34,261 bases of DNA from Patescibacteria group bacterium (GCA_018830585.1 JAHJSD010000013.1:1-34261); one strand, 5' to 3'; counted from the first letter of the stretch, positions 23,736-30,850 are shown. The notes: generated by a model not told the origin, from the letters alone. Program-made: numbers and translations.

Positions 23736-24250
23736 CTTTGCCAACTGCAATATCGCAAAGCCAATAACCAAACTCATCTCTTTTAGAAAAACCCAATTTG
23801 TCCGCTAACTGCCAGCACCTTACCATTGTTTTCTTTTCACTACCTCTCTTAACCATCAGTTCTATCTCGACAAAATTTCCAATATTTTTGACTTGATCGA
23901 GACAGATATTAAAATCTCCCAATTGATACTGTTCTCGTTTTTTTATCGATTGCTCCCATTTTCGGAAAGCCCAACCTTTTAAGAAGTTTTTCAATCTCTG
24001 CACCCGCCGGCATTTCAATTTCGCACTCGTCGTTAACACCATCAGCCAAATTAATATGGTGAGCGATTGTTTTTTTATCTCCCGCTCTCCTAACCCTTAA
24101 ATATTCTCCATTCTCAACCAAAACTTTTGCCGGATGGTCATAGTAAGTATCAATCTGACGCTTCGTTTTCATTAAAACAGCCGCTGTTTTTGATAGTTTT
24201 TTTCTCAAACTGGATAGATTTTTGCAAACCAATTTTATTTCAACTTCCAT
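23713..24250 (-). pseudogene. CYTH domain protein (CyaB/ThTPase-like), frameshifted
   Basis: CYTH enzymes bind triphosphates (adenylate cyclase class IV, thiamine triphosphatase, tripolyphosphatase). The first frame (23909-24250) has the signature start MEVEIKLVC, then DTYYDHPAK, ENGEYLRVRR. The second frame (to 23713) continues SIKKREQYQLGDFNICLDQVKNIGNFVEIEL, the expected next strands. The frames join if one A is removed from the AAAA run at 23959-23962, giving LGFPKWEQSIKKREQ. So the gene is broken by one base, or the sequence has a homopolymer error. It starts six bases after the kinase stop, in the same operon. Confidence 0.75.
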
Positions 24251-24256
24251 TGTTAT

Positions 24257-25039
24257 TTATTCTACCTCTTTTCTTGAACCTTCAGGTGATTTCGCTTGCC
24301 CTTCGGGCCAAAATCCTTTCTCCTCTAGAAGCGTTTTTACTTTACCATATACTTTCTCTTCAGAACCACTGGCATCAACCACTGGCCATTTCAATTCTTG
24401 AGCGCACCAAAGCCAAGCTGCTCTTTTGGCCGCAAAACGCCCTAATGTATCTGCCTCGGGCAAATAACCATGCTCTCTCAACCAAGAGAGGAAATCCGCT
24501 CCTGTAGGAACAGATTTTCCCTCTAAACTCATTTTACTTAAAATCCTTCCGCTGACAACTTCTTTATCCCCAACATCTAGAACTATTCCCCACACTCCTT
24601 CCGGTATAAATTTTCTTAAGGCTTGCCGAGCTTTATCCGTGGCCTTCTCGGTAAAATCATTAAAACCATCATATTCAAATGCTAAACGATGGGCCACATC
24701 TACTAGAACAAGTCTATCTAATATTCCAACTATTCCTTCTTTTCTCTTTGATTCCTCCAATTTTGCCTTTGTTTCTCTTACTTGCCGCATTTGCATCAAG
24801 GAATAATAAAAATCCCTGCTTCCTTCCCGAGTGGATCTTTTAGCCAAATCAGACTCCCCAAACCAACCTCCTCCCCTGATATACTCCACTTTTAATTCTC
24901 GTGCCAGCCTTTTAGCCAAAGTAGTTTTGCCAGTAGCGTCGACTCCTTCAAAAACTAAAAGTATTGGCCTACGCATCTGCATCTCTCGCAATTCTGTTTT
25001 CGGAATAATTTCTTTAATCATTTTTAAAAACTTTTCCAA
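24257..25039 (-). CDS. Thymidylate-kinase-like P-loop nucleotide kinase
   Basis: A 260-residue protein with P-loop EGVDATGKTT (31-40), DRLVLVDVAHRLAFEYDG (the DRY/DRx motif of thymidylate kinases), and a lid region with KRAAWLWCA. It differs from canonical Tmk (about 205 residues) by a longer C-terminus and a long helical middle, so the natural substrate may not be dTMP. The annotated start is TTG at 25039, just after a TGGTAAAAT promoter; ATG at 25021 is an alternative and the conserved fold begins near residue 23. It is followed by the CYTH gene; the pairing of a phosphotransferase with a triphosphate-binding CYTH protein suggests nucleotide or polyphosphate metabolism (inference). Confidence 0.72.
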   Translation of the reverse strand: MEKFLKMIKEIIPKTELREMQMRRPILLVFEGVDATGKTTLAKRLARELKVEYIRGGGWFGESDLAKRSTREGSRDFYYSLMQMRQVRETKAKLEESKRKEGIVGILDRLVLVDVAHRLAFEYDGFNDFTEKATDKARQALRKFIPEGVWGIVLDVGDKEVVSGRILSKMSLEGKSVPTGADFLSWLREHGYLPEADTLGRFAAKRAAWLWCAQELKWPVVDASGSEEKVYGKVKTLLEEKGFWPEGQAKSPEGSRKEVE

Positions 25040-25043
25040 TTCA

Positions 25044-25052
25044 ATTTTACCA
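25044..25052 (-). promoter_or_regulatory. Extended -10 promoter of the kinase-CYTH operon
   Basis: On the minus strand TGGTAAAAT ends five bases before the TTG start, so translation would be leaderless from TTG or have a 20-base leader from the ATG. Confidence 0.5.
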
Positions 25053-25206
25053 TAAGGCTTAAGTTTTCTGAGCTGCGTGAGCTCTCAAAACGATAGCAAC
25101 CTCCTATGGTAGACCGGTATCATCTCCTCTACGGAAACCGGAATGGATGTGAGTAAAATAGAGTATCGTTCAAAAACAGCCACCAGGAATGTTAGAATAG
25201 TGACCA

Positions 25207-25260
25207 TGTACCGGATTAAATGTAAAAAATGTTTCGGAAATAGATTTTTTTACACACCTT
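25207..25260 (+). pseudogene. Possible truncated zinc-ribbon start
   Basis: ATG at 25207 opens MYRIKCKKCFGNRFF with a CxxC pair, then the frame enters a CACACC-palindrome repeat at about 25250. A small zinc-ribbon gene may have been cut there. Evidence is thin. Confidence 0.25.
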
Positions 25261-25530
25261 TCACACACCAGGTGTGGGATAGGTTGACACATCGGGTTTT
25301 TCACATTTTTTCACGCCCCCCAGGGTGGGATAGAGGCCTGCCCGCCAAAGCTGAGCTCGCCTCGTTGAGCGGTCGAAGCGGGTCTGGCGATGCGAGCGGG
25401 CTGACACCTGCCTGCCGGCAGGCCTTGGGAATCATTCCCAAGATAGCCCAACACTGAGTGTGGGAAATTAACACCCCCGGGGTGGGCTTTGACTCCCCGG
25501 GGGTGGGTTGAAACGACCTGGGATCATGAT
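25250..25530 (+). repeat. Repeat cluster: CACACC type copy 4 plus CCCCGGGG compound unit
   Basis: CACACCAGGTGTGGG palindrome, TAGGTTGACACATCGGG (25261-25297), CTCGCCTCGTTGAGCGGTCGAAGCGGGTCTG (25358), CCTGCCTGCCGGCAGG (25410), then CACCCCCGGGGTGGGCTTTGACTCCCCGGGGGTGGGTTGAAACGACC and GGGATCATGATTATCC (25472-25535). No gene is supported in this stretch. Confidence 0.85.
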
Positions 25531-25537
25531 TATCCTA

Positions 25538-25589
25538 GTACCAAGAAGACCACGGGTGCAAGTCCGTGGATGAATTGGTCTTTTGGTAC
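25538..25589 (+). ncRNA. Unidentified stem-loop, possible structured RNA
   Basis: GTACCAAGAAGACC (25538-25551) pairs with GGTCTTTTGGTAC (25577-25589) with one bulge, and an inner CCACGG/CCGTGG hairpin lies at 25550-25569. It does not match a tRNA, SRP RNA or known riboswitch that I recognise. It is unlike the other repeats in the window and lies 155 bp before the next gene. Confidence 0.35.
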
Positions 25590-25743
25590 GTGGGCTCGCC
25601 ACATTATCTAGCTGTAGTATCCCCAATATTCTTTCAAAATGGTGATACAATTTCTTCAGGACGGTCGCATGATAGGTGGTCTATTAGGAGAAAGACCCAA
25701 AGATTAGGATAGTATTTTTGTCGCCACAGGAAAATTAATAAAA

Positions 25744-26313
25744 ATGGACAAGATTAAATGGGGTCCGCGGTTACCTACCGGGCTGTTGAAAAAACTATAT
25801 AGACAAGACGCATTAGGCATCCAAGACGGGGTTCTTTGTGAAGAAGTTGGTCTTTATTTATTAAATCGTTGCCGTACTTTAATCCTTGTGTACCGGAAAG
25901 AAGTTGAGTGTCCGGTATGTAAAAAGATTCTTAAGGTGCCGCCGGAGGGAACTATTTTCTGTACTACGGACGGATGCAATTGGACGATTTCAAAAAAAGA
26001 GTATGGAGAAGGTGTCAAGAATCATTATGCGTATCCGGGGAGGGCGGGGGCGGCCTATTTAAAATATTTTGAAAATTATCCAACCACGAAAACGTACCAA
26101 GAAAAGATTATTTTAATAGATACATTAATTCATAGTTTTCACATTGATGAAAAAACAAACGAACCTAAAAAGTCGATTGCATCCAAACTTCTTGAGGGGA
26201 GCAAAGACGGGATAATAAAATTTTTGGATGAATTATTCTCTGAAAACACAGACAGCAACAAAGAATGGAGAGAAATGATGAGAAACACAATTCATGGGGC
26301 TAAATTGAAATGA
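25744..26313 (+). CDS. Hypothetical protein with a zinc-ribbon-like motif
   Basis: A 189-residue protein of unknown family. Residues 57-79 contain two cysteine pairs, CPVCKK and CTTDGCNW, spaced like a zinc ribbon. After it, GEGVKNHYAYPGRAGAAYLKYFENYPTTKTYQEKIILIDTLIHSFHID resembles a helical domain. Near the C-terminus LLEGSKDGIIKFLDELF looks amphipathic. The start at 25744 lies after AGGAAAATTAATAAAA with no strong ribosome site. It is the first of a small cluster with two other unassigned genes, separated from them by a repeat. Confidence 0.65.
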   Translation: MDKIKWGPRLPTGLLKKLYRQDALGIQDGVLCEEVGLYLLNRCRTLILVYRKEVECPVCKKILKVPPEGTIFCTTDGCNWTISKKEYGEGVKNHYAYPGRAGAAYLKYFENYPTTKTYQEKIILIDTLIHSFHIDEKTNEPKKSIASKLLEGSKDGIIKFLDELFSENTDSNKEWREMMRNTIHGAKLK

Positions 26314-26327
26314 ATATAATGCCACAT

Positions 26328-26425
26328 ACCAGGCGTGGGATAAAAGATAACGTGGTGGAATAAGATTCTGGTGTGTCGCACACCCCGGGGTGGGCTTTGA
26401 CTCCCCGGGGGTGGATTAAGATGAC
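26328..26425 (+). repeat. CCCCGGGG compound repeat unit
   Basis: A CAGGCGTGGGAT remnant at 26329, then CACACCCCGGGGTGGGCTTTGACTCCCCGGGGGTGGATTAAGATGACCTCGGATTATGATCC. Ordered as in the copy at 25472. Confidence 0.85.
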
Positions 26426-26618
26426 CTCGGATTATGATCCCGCTTGGGTGATATATAAGATAATTTATCCCGGAAGAATTTTGCCAAACAAGCGTGAGGG
26501 TATCGAATCAATAGATTTTTATCCTCTTGATAAAATCAAGGATATGATTTCAGAAAATCCAAAAATGTTCAAAGAGGATCTTCCCAAAGTTATTAATTTA
26601 TTAGGAGAAAACTTATGA
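26403..26618 (+). pseudogene. C-terminal fragment resembling a Nudix hydrolase
   Basis: The frame open from 26373 starts in the repeat. The protein-like part is DPAWVIYKIIYPGRILPNKREGIESIDFYPLDKIKDMISENPKMFKEDLPKVINLL. The block gIesidFyplDkIkdmIsenPkmFkeDl is like the tail of Nudix hydrolases. The Nudix box itself is absent, so the front half was lost at the repeat, or the piece is reused as a short protein. Its stop overlaps the next start (ATGA), showing the two genes were coupled. Confidence 0.45.
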
Positions 26619-26845
26619 GCAAACTATCCTGCGGGACTGGGCTACAGAAAAATATCATAGACAAGGAGGCGTTCGAAAGAGAGCTTGCTCTATGTCATAA
26701 TCTGTCTCAGGAGAATGGCGGTAAATGTGGTTGGGGGATATGTAAAGATTGTGGGGTAATACCGCTTCTTTACAAATTATACAAGGGCGTGTTACTTGAA
26801 GACCCTGCTGAAATAAAAAAGGCAAAAAATAAAGTAGTGAAATAA
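26615..26845 (+). CDS. Small cysteine-rich hypothetical protein
   Basis: A 76-residue protein with six cysteines, including KCGWGICKDCGVIPLLYKLYKG. CxxxxCxxC spacing suggests metal binding, but no family is recognised. ATG overlaps the stop of the preceding frame, with GGAGAAAAC upstream as ribosome site. Function unknown. Confidence 0.6.
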   Translation: MSKLSCGTGLQKNIIDKEAFERELALCHNLSQENGGKCGWGICKDCGVIPLLYKLYKGVLLEDPAEIKKAKNKVVK

Positions 26846-26899
26846 GATTCTTGCGTCATAAATCACCTAACATGGTATATGGGGTTACTGTCATACGTC

Positions 26900-27056
26900 A
26901 TATCACACACCCGGTGTGTGATAGGTTGACACCTCGGGAATTATTTATCACACACCCGGTGTGGGAAATTCTTCGAGTAACGTCGGGAAGAATTTGTTAA
27001 ATTAATTCGATCCTGGATCGAAAAACCTAAAACGATCCAGGATCGTGATTATCCTG
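26900..27056 (+). repeat. Modular repeat, CACACC-palindrome type, copy 5 with GATCC hairpin
   Basis: CACACACCCGGTGTGTG palindrome, ATAGGTTGACACCTCGGGAATT, a second CACACACCCGGTGTGGG, AATTCTTCGAGTAACGTCGGGAAGAATT, then CGATCCTGGATCG and CGATCCAGGATCG as a 13-bp perfect stem, then TGATTATCC. It ends two bases before the -35 box of the aspS leader. Confidence 0.88.
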
Positions 27057-27057
27057 C

Positions 27058-27087
27058 TTGAATTTAAACTTCAACTTCCGGTATAAT
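27058..27087 (+). promoter_or_regulatory. Promoter of the T-box/aspS transcript
   Basis: TTGAAT (27058-27063), 18 bp, TATAAT (27082-27087), one of the strongest promoters in the window. Confidence 0.8.
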
Positions 27088-27093
27088 ATTGGT

Positions 27094-27303
27094 TAGCAAA
27101 AACAACGATCCTGTTTGTGACCCAGGGGAGTTGAAGGAAGAAACCCCGCTACCACGGGGAAGTAAAGCCTTCCGGGCGCGCCCGTAACAGCGTTAAATGA
27201 GCTCTCGACTTTAGGTCGGAGGAAGCAGGGTGGCACCGCGAACTTATGTAAGCCCTCGCCCCTGTCAATCAGTTTGTCTTGGTTGATATGGGCGAGGGTT
27301 TTT
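27094..27303 (+). promoter_or_regulatory. T-box riboswitch (Asp specifier) with transcription terminator
   Basis: T-box leaders sense uncharged tRNA and prevent early termination. AGGGTGGCACCGCG at 27227-27240 matches the T-box sequence exactly. A terminator follows: CCCTCGCCC (27253-27261) pairs with GGGCGAGGG (27290-27298), then five T. The alternative pairing AGGG(27227-27230)/CCCT(27253-27256) closes the antiterminator. Near the 5' end CAAC/GTTG and CCTG/CAGG form a short hairpin whose loop holds GTGACC; GAC (27119-27121) is an Asp codon and fits the downstream aspS. Two further hairpins (CCCCG/CGGGG; CTCGAC/GTCGGAG) correspond to the usual middle stems. The specifier hairpin is far shorter than a normal Stem I. 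Confidence 0.88.
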
Positions 27304-27346
27304 AATTGGAGCAAAATCTGTTAAATTTTAACTAAAGAATAAAAAA

Positions 27347-29152
27347 ATGAAACGAACCCTGATAAAAGATACCGTTTCTTCAGTTGGCAAAAAAGTGGCG
27401 ATCTCCGGTTGGGTAAATAGTGTCCGGAGTCATGGCAAATTAGCCTTTGCTGATATCCGGGATAGGTCTGGAATGATTCAGGTAGTTGGAGGAAAAGAAC
27501 TTGCTAAACTAAATCCGGAATTTGTTGTTAGAATGGAAGGATTGGTTAAAAAAAGAGAAGAAAAATATTTTAATCCCAAAATAGCCACCGGGGAAATCGA
27601 GCTAGAAGTAGAAAAAGTGTTAGTTTTGGCTGAGGCGAAAAACTTGCCTTTTGATATTCATCAACCTAATTTGGACGTTTCCCTGCCTGTTTTGCTGGAC
27701 TATCGGGCCGCTTCATTAAGAAACAAAAAAATTTCCGATATCTTTCGGGTTCAGGCAACTATTGTCAAAACTTTTAGAAAACATATGAACGACAACGGTT
27801 TTATTGAATTTCAGGCTCCAACGATTGTTGCTACTGCCACCGAGGGAGGATCGCAGGTTTTTCAAGTTAATTATTTCGATTACAAAGCCTACTTGGCCCA
27901 AAGCCCTCAATTTTACAAACAAATTATGGTTTCTGTTTTTGAAAGGGTTTTCACCCTGGCCCACGCCTACAGGGCAGAGCCAAGTGTTACTACCAGGCAC
28001 ATGACAGAATACATCGGCATGGATGTAGAACTGGGTTTTATTAACAGCTGGCTGGATGTGGTCGACACGGCAGACAAACTGGTTAAGGCCGTTTTCGCCG
28101 AAGTAAAAAAAGAACATTCAGATATCTTGGCAAATTTTGGAACAACTATTCCTAAAACAGCAGAGAAAACTCCAATAGTGAAACTGTCAGAGGTGCAGGA
28201 AATAATTTTTAAAAGAACCGGCCGGGATATTAGGGGAGAGCCGGACATGGATCCCGAAGGGGAAAGAGAAATTTGCCGTTGGGCGGAAGAGAAACACGGA
28301 AGCGAGATTGTTTTCATCAGTCATTATCCGACCAAAAAAAGACCTTGGTACACCTATCAGGATCCTGAAAATCCGGAGGAAACTCTAAGTTTCGACTTAG
28401 TTGGCCGTGGAGTAGAATGGATTACCGGCGGCCAAAGGATAAATGATTTTGAAGTTCTTTCCGCCAATATTAAAAAAATGGGAGGCGAGCCAAAAGATTT
28501 TGAAATCCCCTATTTACAGGCCTTTTGTTACGGTATGCCGCCGGAAGGCGGATTTTGCTTAGGACTGGAAAGGGTAACTCAGAATATTTTAGGCTTGTCC
28601 AATATAAGGGAAGCGACCCTTTATCCCAGAGATTTGGAAAGAGTAGATGCCAGACTTTCGGTTATCGGCCAAAAAATAGCCGGAAAAAACAAAAATCTTT
28701 TCCATGAATTGATCGATCTGCTTGTTGAAAACAGCATCAACTATCGGCTTTGCAACCATCGGGCAGTTTATACCAGTAAAGAAGCGGCCGAAGCAAGGGG
28801 GACAAAGCTTAGTCAGGGGACCAAGGCATTGATAATGATGGCTGACAGCAAACCGATTTTAGCTGTTATCTCTGCCGCCAAGGAGGTTGATATTGAAAAA
28901 CTTAAAAAATTACTGGCAGCTAAAAAATTAAAAATGGCCACTGCTTTCGAAGTCGAAGAAATTTCCGGAGTTAAAATCGGCGCCGTTCCGCCGTTCGGTA
29001 GTCTGATTGGGCTAAAAATATGGGTTGATAAAAGTTTAGAGAAAAACGAGGAAATTGCTTTTAATGCCGGATTGCACACCAAATCAATAATTATCGCCTA
29101 TCGGGATTGGTTTAACCTGGTCAAACCAGAAAAAGCGGATTTTTCATTGTAA
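27347..29152 (+). CDS. aspS: Aspartyl-tRNA synthetase fused to a YbaK/ProX-like editing domain
   Basis: A 601-residue protein. Residues 1-100 are the OB-fold anticodon domain (KKVAISGWVNSVRSHGKLAFADIRD). The class II core follows with motif 2 YRAEPSVTTRH (208-218), EYIGMDVELGF and motif 3 GLGLER (404-409). It lacks the bacterial GAD insertion and resembles archaeal/eukaryotic AspRS, which ends near residue 440. Residues 450-601 form a second domain (NHRAVYTSKEAAEARGTKLSQGTKALIM, KMATAFEVEEISGVKIGAVPPFG, AFNAGLHTKSIIIAYRDW) matching the YbaK/ProXp/INS deacylase superfamily, which hydrolyses misacylated tRNA. Expression is controlled by the T-box upstream. The substrate of the editing domain is inferred to be a mischarged tRNA made by this enzyme. 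Confidence 0.92.
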   Translation: MKRTLIKDTVSSVGKKVAISGWVNSVRSHGKLAFADIRDRSGMIQVVGGKELAKLNPEFVVRMEGLVKKREEKYFNPKIATGEIELEVEKVLVLAEAKNLPFDIHQPNLDVSLPVLLDYRAASLRNKKISDIFRVQATIVKTFRKHMNDNGFIEFQAPTIVATATEGGSQVFQVNYFDYKAYLAQSPQFYKQIMVSVFERVFTLAHAYRAEPSVTTRHMTEYIGMDVELGFINSWLDVVDTADKLVKAVFAEVKKEHSDILANFGTTIPKTAEKTPIVKLSEVQEIIFKRTGRDIRGEPDMDPEGEREICRWAEEKHGSEIVFISHYPTKKRPWYTYQDPENPEETLSFDLVGRGVEWITGGQRINDFEVLSANIKKMGGEPKDFEIPYLQAFCYGMPPEGGFCLGLERVTQNILGLSNIREATLYPRDLERVDARLSVIGQKIAGKNKNLFHELIDLLVENSINYRLCNHRAVYTSKEAAEARGTKLSQGTKALIMMADSKPILAVISAAKEVDIEKLKKLLAAKKLKMATAFEVEEISGVKIGAVPPFGSLIGLKIWVDKSLEKNEEIAFNAGLHTKSIIIAYRDWFNLVKPEKADFSL

Positions 29153-29400
29153 TTCCGCTTGGACCTTCTTTTATCTCAGGAAAGCGAAAACACTGATTTT
29201 ACGGGGAGGGATCAATTTCTCCTCCGAGGTAGGCCTTGATTCCTCGGATGGTGAAATTGAATTAATTCGGTTCGGGATGGTGACCTCCCGCCATCCTGAT
29301 CTCAAGCTCGTTGGGAGGGAAAGAACCTACTTTGGCGGGGAATACCGTGGGTACGAGTTCCTGTGTTTTTTATTTCTTTCAATTTCGCGCAGTTACGTTT
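29153..29400 (+). repeat. Diverged repeat modules downstream of aspS
   Basis: No gene seen. CTCCTCCGAGG and CCTCGGATGGTG (29218-29253) are a diverged hairpin of the CACCCCCGGGG type, followed by AATTCGGTTCGGGATGGTGACC and CCATCCTGATCTC. The order matches the compound units elsewhere. Confidence 0.5.
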
Positions 29401-29404
29401 TCCA

Positions 29405-29436
29405 ACTACTTTAATATATTAAATTATTAAAGTAGT
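29405..29436. promoter_or_regulatory. 12-bp perfect inverted repeat before the carboxypeptidase gene
   Basis: ACTACTTTAATA and TATTAAAGTAGT enclose eight A/T bases. It may be an operator or an AT-rich terminator. The small frame and dac-type gene follow. Confidence 0.45.
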
Positions 29437-29443
29437 AATTAAC

Positions 29444-29572
29444 TTGTCTAACTTTAGTTTTTATTCTTCCGCCCAATCGGCGGTAATGGACGCGCTGGCC
29501 AAAGCAGACAAAGCTCAGCTTAAAGAATTAGGAATTCAGGTAATTGCCGATGGTCTACAAAAAGATCGCTAA
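29444..29572 (+). CDS. Possible small protein overlapping the carboxypeptidase start
   Basis: From TTG at 29444, 42 residues read SNFSFYSSAQSAVMDALAKADKAQLKELGIQVIADGLQKDR (given here in two parts: SNFSFYSSAQSAVMDALAKA and DKAQLKELGIQVIADGLQKD). ATG at 29486 would give 28 residues. Composition is protein-like and the stop overlaps the next start by 23 bases, suggesting coupling. No family is recognised and the start is uncertain. Confidence 0.4.
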   Translation: MSNFSFYSSAQSAVMDALAKADKAQLKELGIQVIADGLQKDR

Positions 29573-30431
29573 ATTTTGGGGCCTGATACTTTTTATTTTT
29601 TCTGTTTTAATCTCGGTCAGGTTTTTTGTTTTTTGGGAAGGTTTTAATCTGGACTTTAATCCTTCGCCTTTGCCTTTGATTGAAGAGGACGCTTCTTTTC
29701 CGCAGATTAATGCCAAATCAGCGATAATAATTGATGCCGATTCGGGGACGGTCCTGTTTGAGAGAGAACCGCACCTGAGGCTTAATCCTGCTTCAATTAC
29801 CAAAATGGCCACGGCGATAACAGCGTTGGAAACTTATCCGGTTGACGAGGTAGTCAGTGTCATCAGCGCTTATCCTGTCGGCAAAATCATGGGTTTGAAG
29901 CCGGAAGAAAAAATTACCGTCAAGAATTTGATTTATGGGCTTTTGGTTCATTCTGCCAACGACGCCGCCTTTGTCCTCGCCGGCCAGACCGAAGGAAAAA
30001 TAGCAAAGTTCATCGCCAGAATGAACGAAATTGCTTTCCAGGAGAATTTAAACGACACCCACTTTGTTAACTTTGACGGAGAAGAGGATCAAAATCACTA
30101 TTCCACTGTTTTTGACTTGGCTCATCTAACCAGATGGGCCCTAAGAAATAGCATTTTTAGCGACGCGGTCCGGCTTGACAGGATTACGGTAACCGATATC
30201 ACCGGCAATATCAGTCATGATTTGGAAACTACCAATGAACTTTTGGGTTTGGAAGAAATTAAAGGAGTTAAGACTGGTTGGACTCCTTTGTCCGGTGAGT
30301 GTTTTGTCGGCTTAGTGGATTTAGAAGACCGCCGGCTGATCACCGTGGTTTTAGGCAGTGAAGACCGTTTTGGCGAAACTAAAAAATTGGTTGATTGGGC
30401 AAAAGAGAATATTTTTTGGAAAGAGATTTGA
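29550..30431 (+). CDS. D-alanyl-D-alanine carboxypeptidase (PBP5/DacA-like)
   Basis: The enzyme trims the terminal D-alanine from peptidoglycan stem peptides. From the ATG at 29550 it has 293 residues. An N-terminal hydrophobic segment (GLILFIFSVLISVRFFVFW) acts as signal or anchor. All three active-site motifs of S11 peptidases are present: SITK (82-85), SAN (135-137) and KTG (241-243). A TTG two codons upstream is a weaker start. There is no C-terminal amphipathic PBP5 anchor, so attachment would be by the N-terminus. It implies that the cell remodels peptidoglycan. Confidence 0.93.
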   Translation: MVYKKIAKFWGLILFIFSVLISVRFFVFWEGFNLDFNPSPLPLIEEDASFPQINAKSAIIIDADSGTVLFEREPHLRLNPASITKMATAITALETYPVDEVVSVISAYPVGKIMGLKPEEKITVKNLIYGLLVHSANDAAFVLAGQTEGKIAKFIARMNEIAFQENLNDTHFVNFDGEEDQNHYSTVFDLAHLTRWALRNSIFSDAVRLDRITVTDITGNISHDLETTNELLGLEEIKGVKTGWTPLSGECFVGLVDLEDRRLITVVLGSEDRFGETKKLVDWAKENIFWKEI

Positions 30432-30485
30432 TTCTTGTCTTGTTGCAAGATAGTGAAAACCCCGACCTGTTTCCATTGTCATTCT

Positions 30486-30590
30486 TCCCCCACACACCGG
30501 GTGTGTGGTAGGTTGACACCTCGGGAATTACTTCGATCCTGGAAATGAAAATCCAAAAAATGATCCAGGATCGTGATTATCCAAAATAAA
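30486..30590 (+). repeat. Modular repeat, CACACC-palindrome type, copy 6
   Basis: CACACACCGGGTGTGTG palindrome, TAGGTTGACACCTCGGGAATTACTTCGATCCTGG and ATGATCCAGGATCGTGATTATCC. This copy lacks the middle hairpins. Confidence 0.85.
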
Positions 30591-30639
30591 TGGCGATGAG
30601 GAATCTTGTAGCGAAGTTTCTCCTCGGATGATGTCCGAA

Positions 30640-30850
30640 TGCCTGCTGCCCTCCTGCCGGCGGGCCTGCCCTCCTGCCGGCGGGTAAACCGGCAGGCAGG
30701 GACTCCTCCCTGCCCGCAGATGCTTCGCACCAAGCGATGCAGACGGGCGAGGTGGAACGAAGCGTGTTTGAAGTTTTGTCATCATATCATCTGAGCACCG
30801 TCCGAGAATGAAGCGGTATTAATAAGGTGGTCCACCAGCTGGTGGAGAAT
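30640..30850 (+). repeat. CCTGCCGGCGGG and other hairpins, non-coding
   Basis: Two direct GCCCTCCTGCCGGCGGG copies and a CCGGCAGGCAGGG partner (30648-30698), a GCTTCGCACCAAGCGATGC hairpin (30721), and CCACCAGCTGGTGG (30834-30847). No gene is supported between 30432 and 30998. Confidence 0.65.

Noticed and set aside
25143-25457. A 104-codon open frame
   Set aside because: All but the first about 36 codons are repeat modules; only a possible CxxC fragment at its start is kept, at low confidence.
25538-25589. tRNA or SRP RNA at the long hairpin
   Set aside because: No cloverleaf, no T-loop sequence in the right place and no SRP Alu or apical-loop motif could be found.
29277-29400. A promoter or gene between aspS and the 29405 palindrome
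   Set aside because: Only diverged repeat modules and A/T-rich sequence are visible; no box pair with proper spacing was found.
11740-30590. Reading the modular repeats as a CRISPR array
   Set aside because: Copies are kilobases apart, internally palindromic and variable in length; there is no regular spacing.
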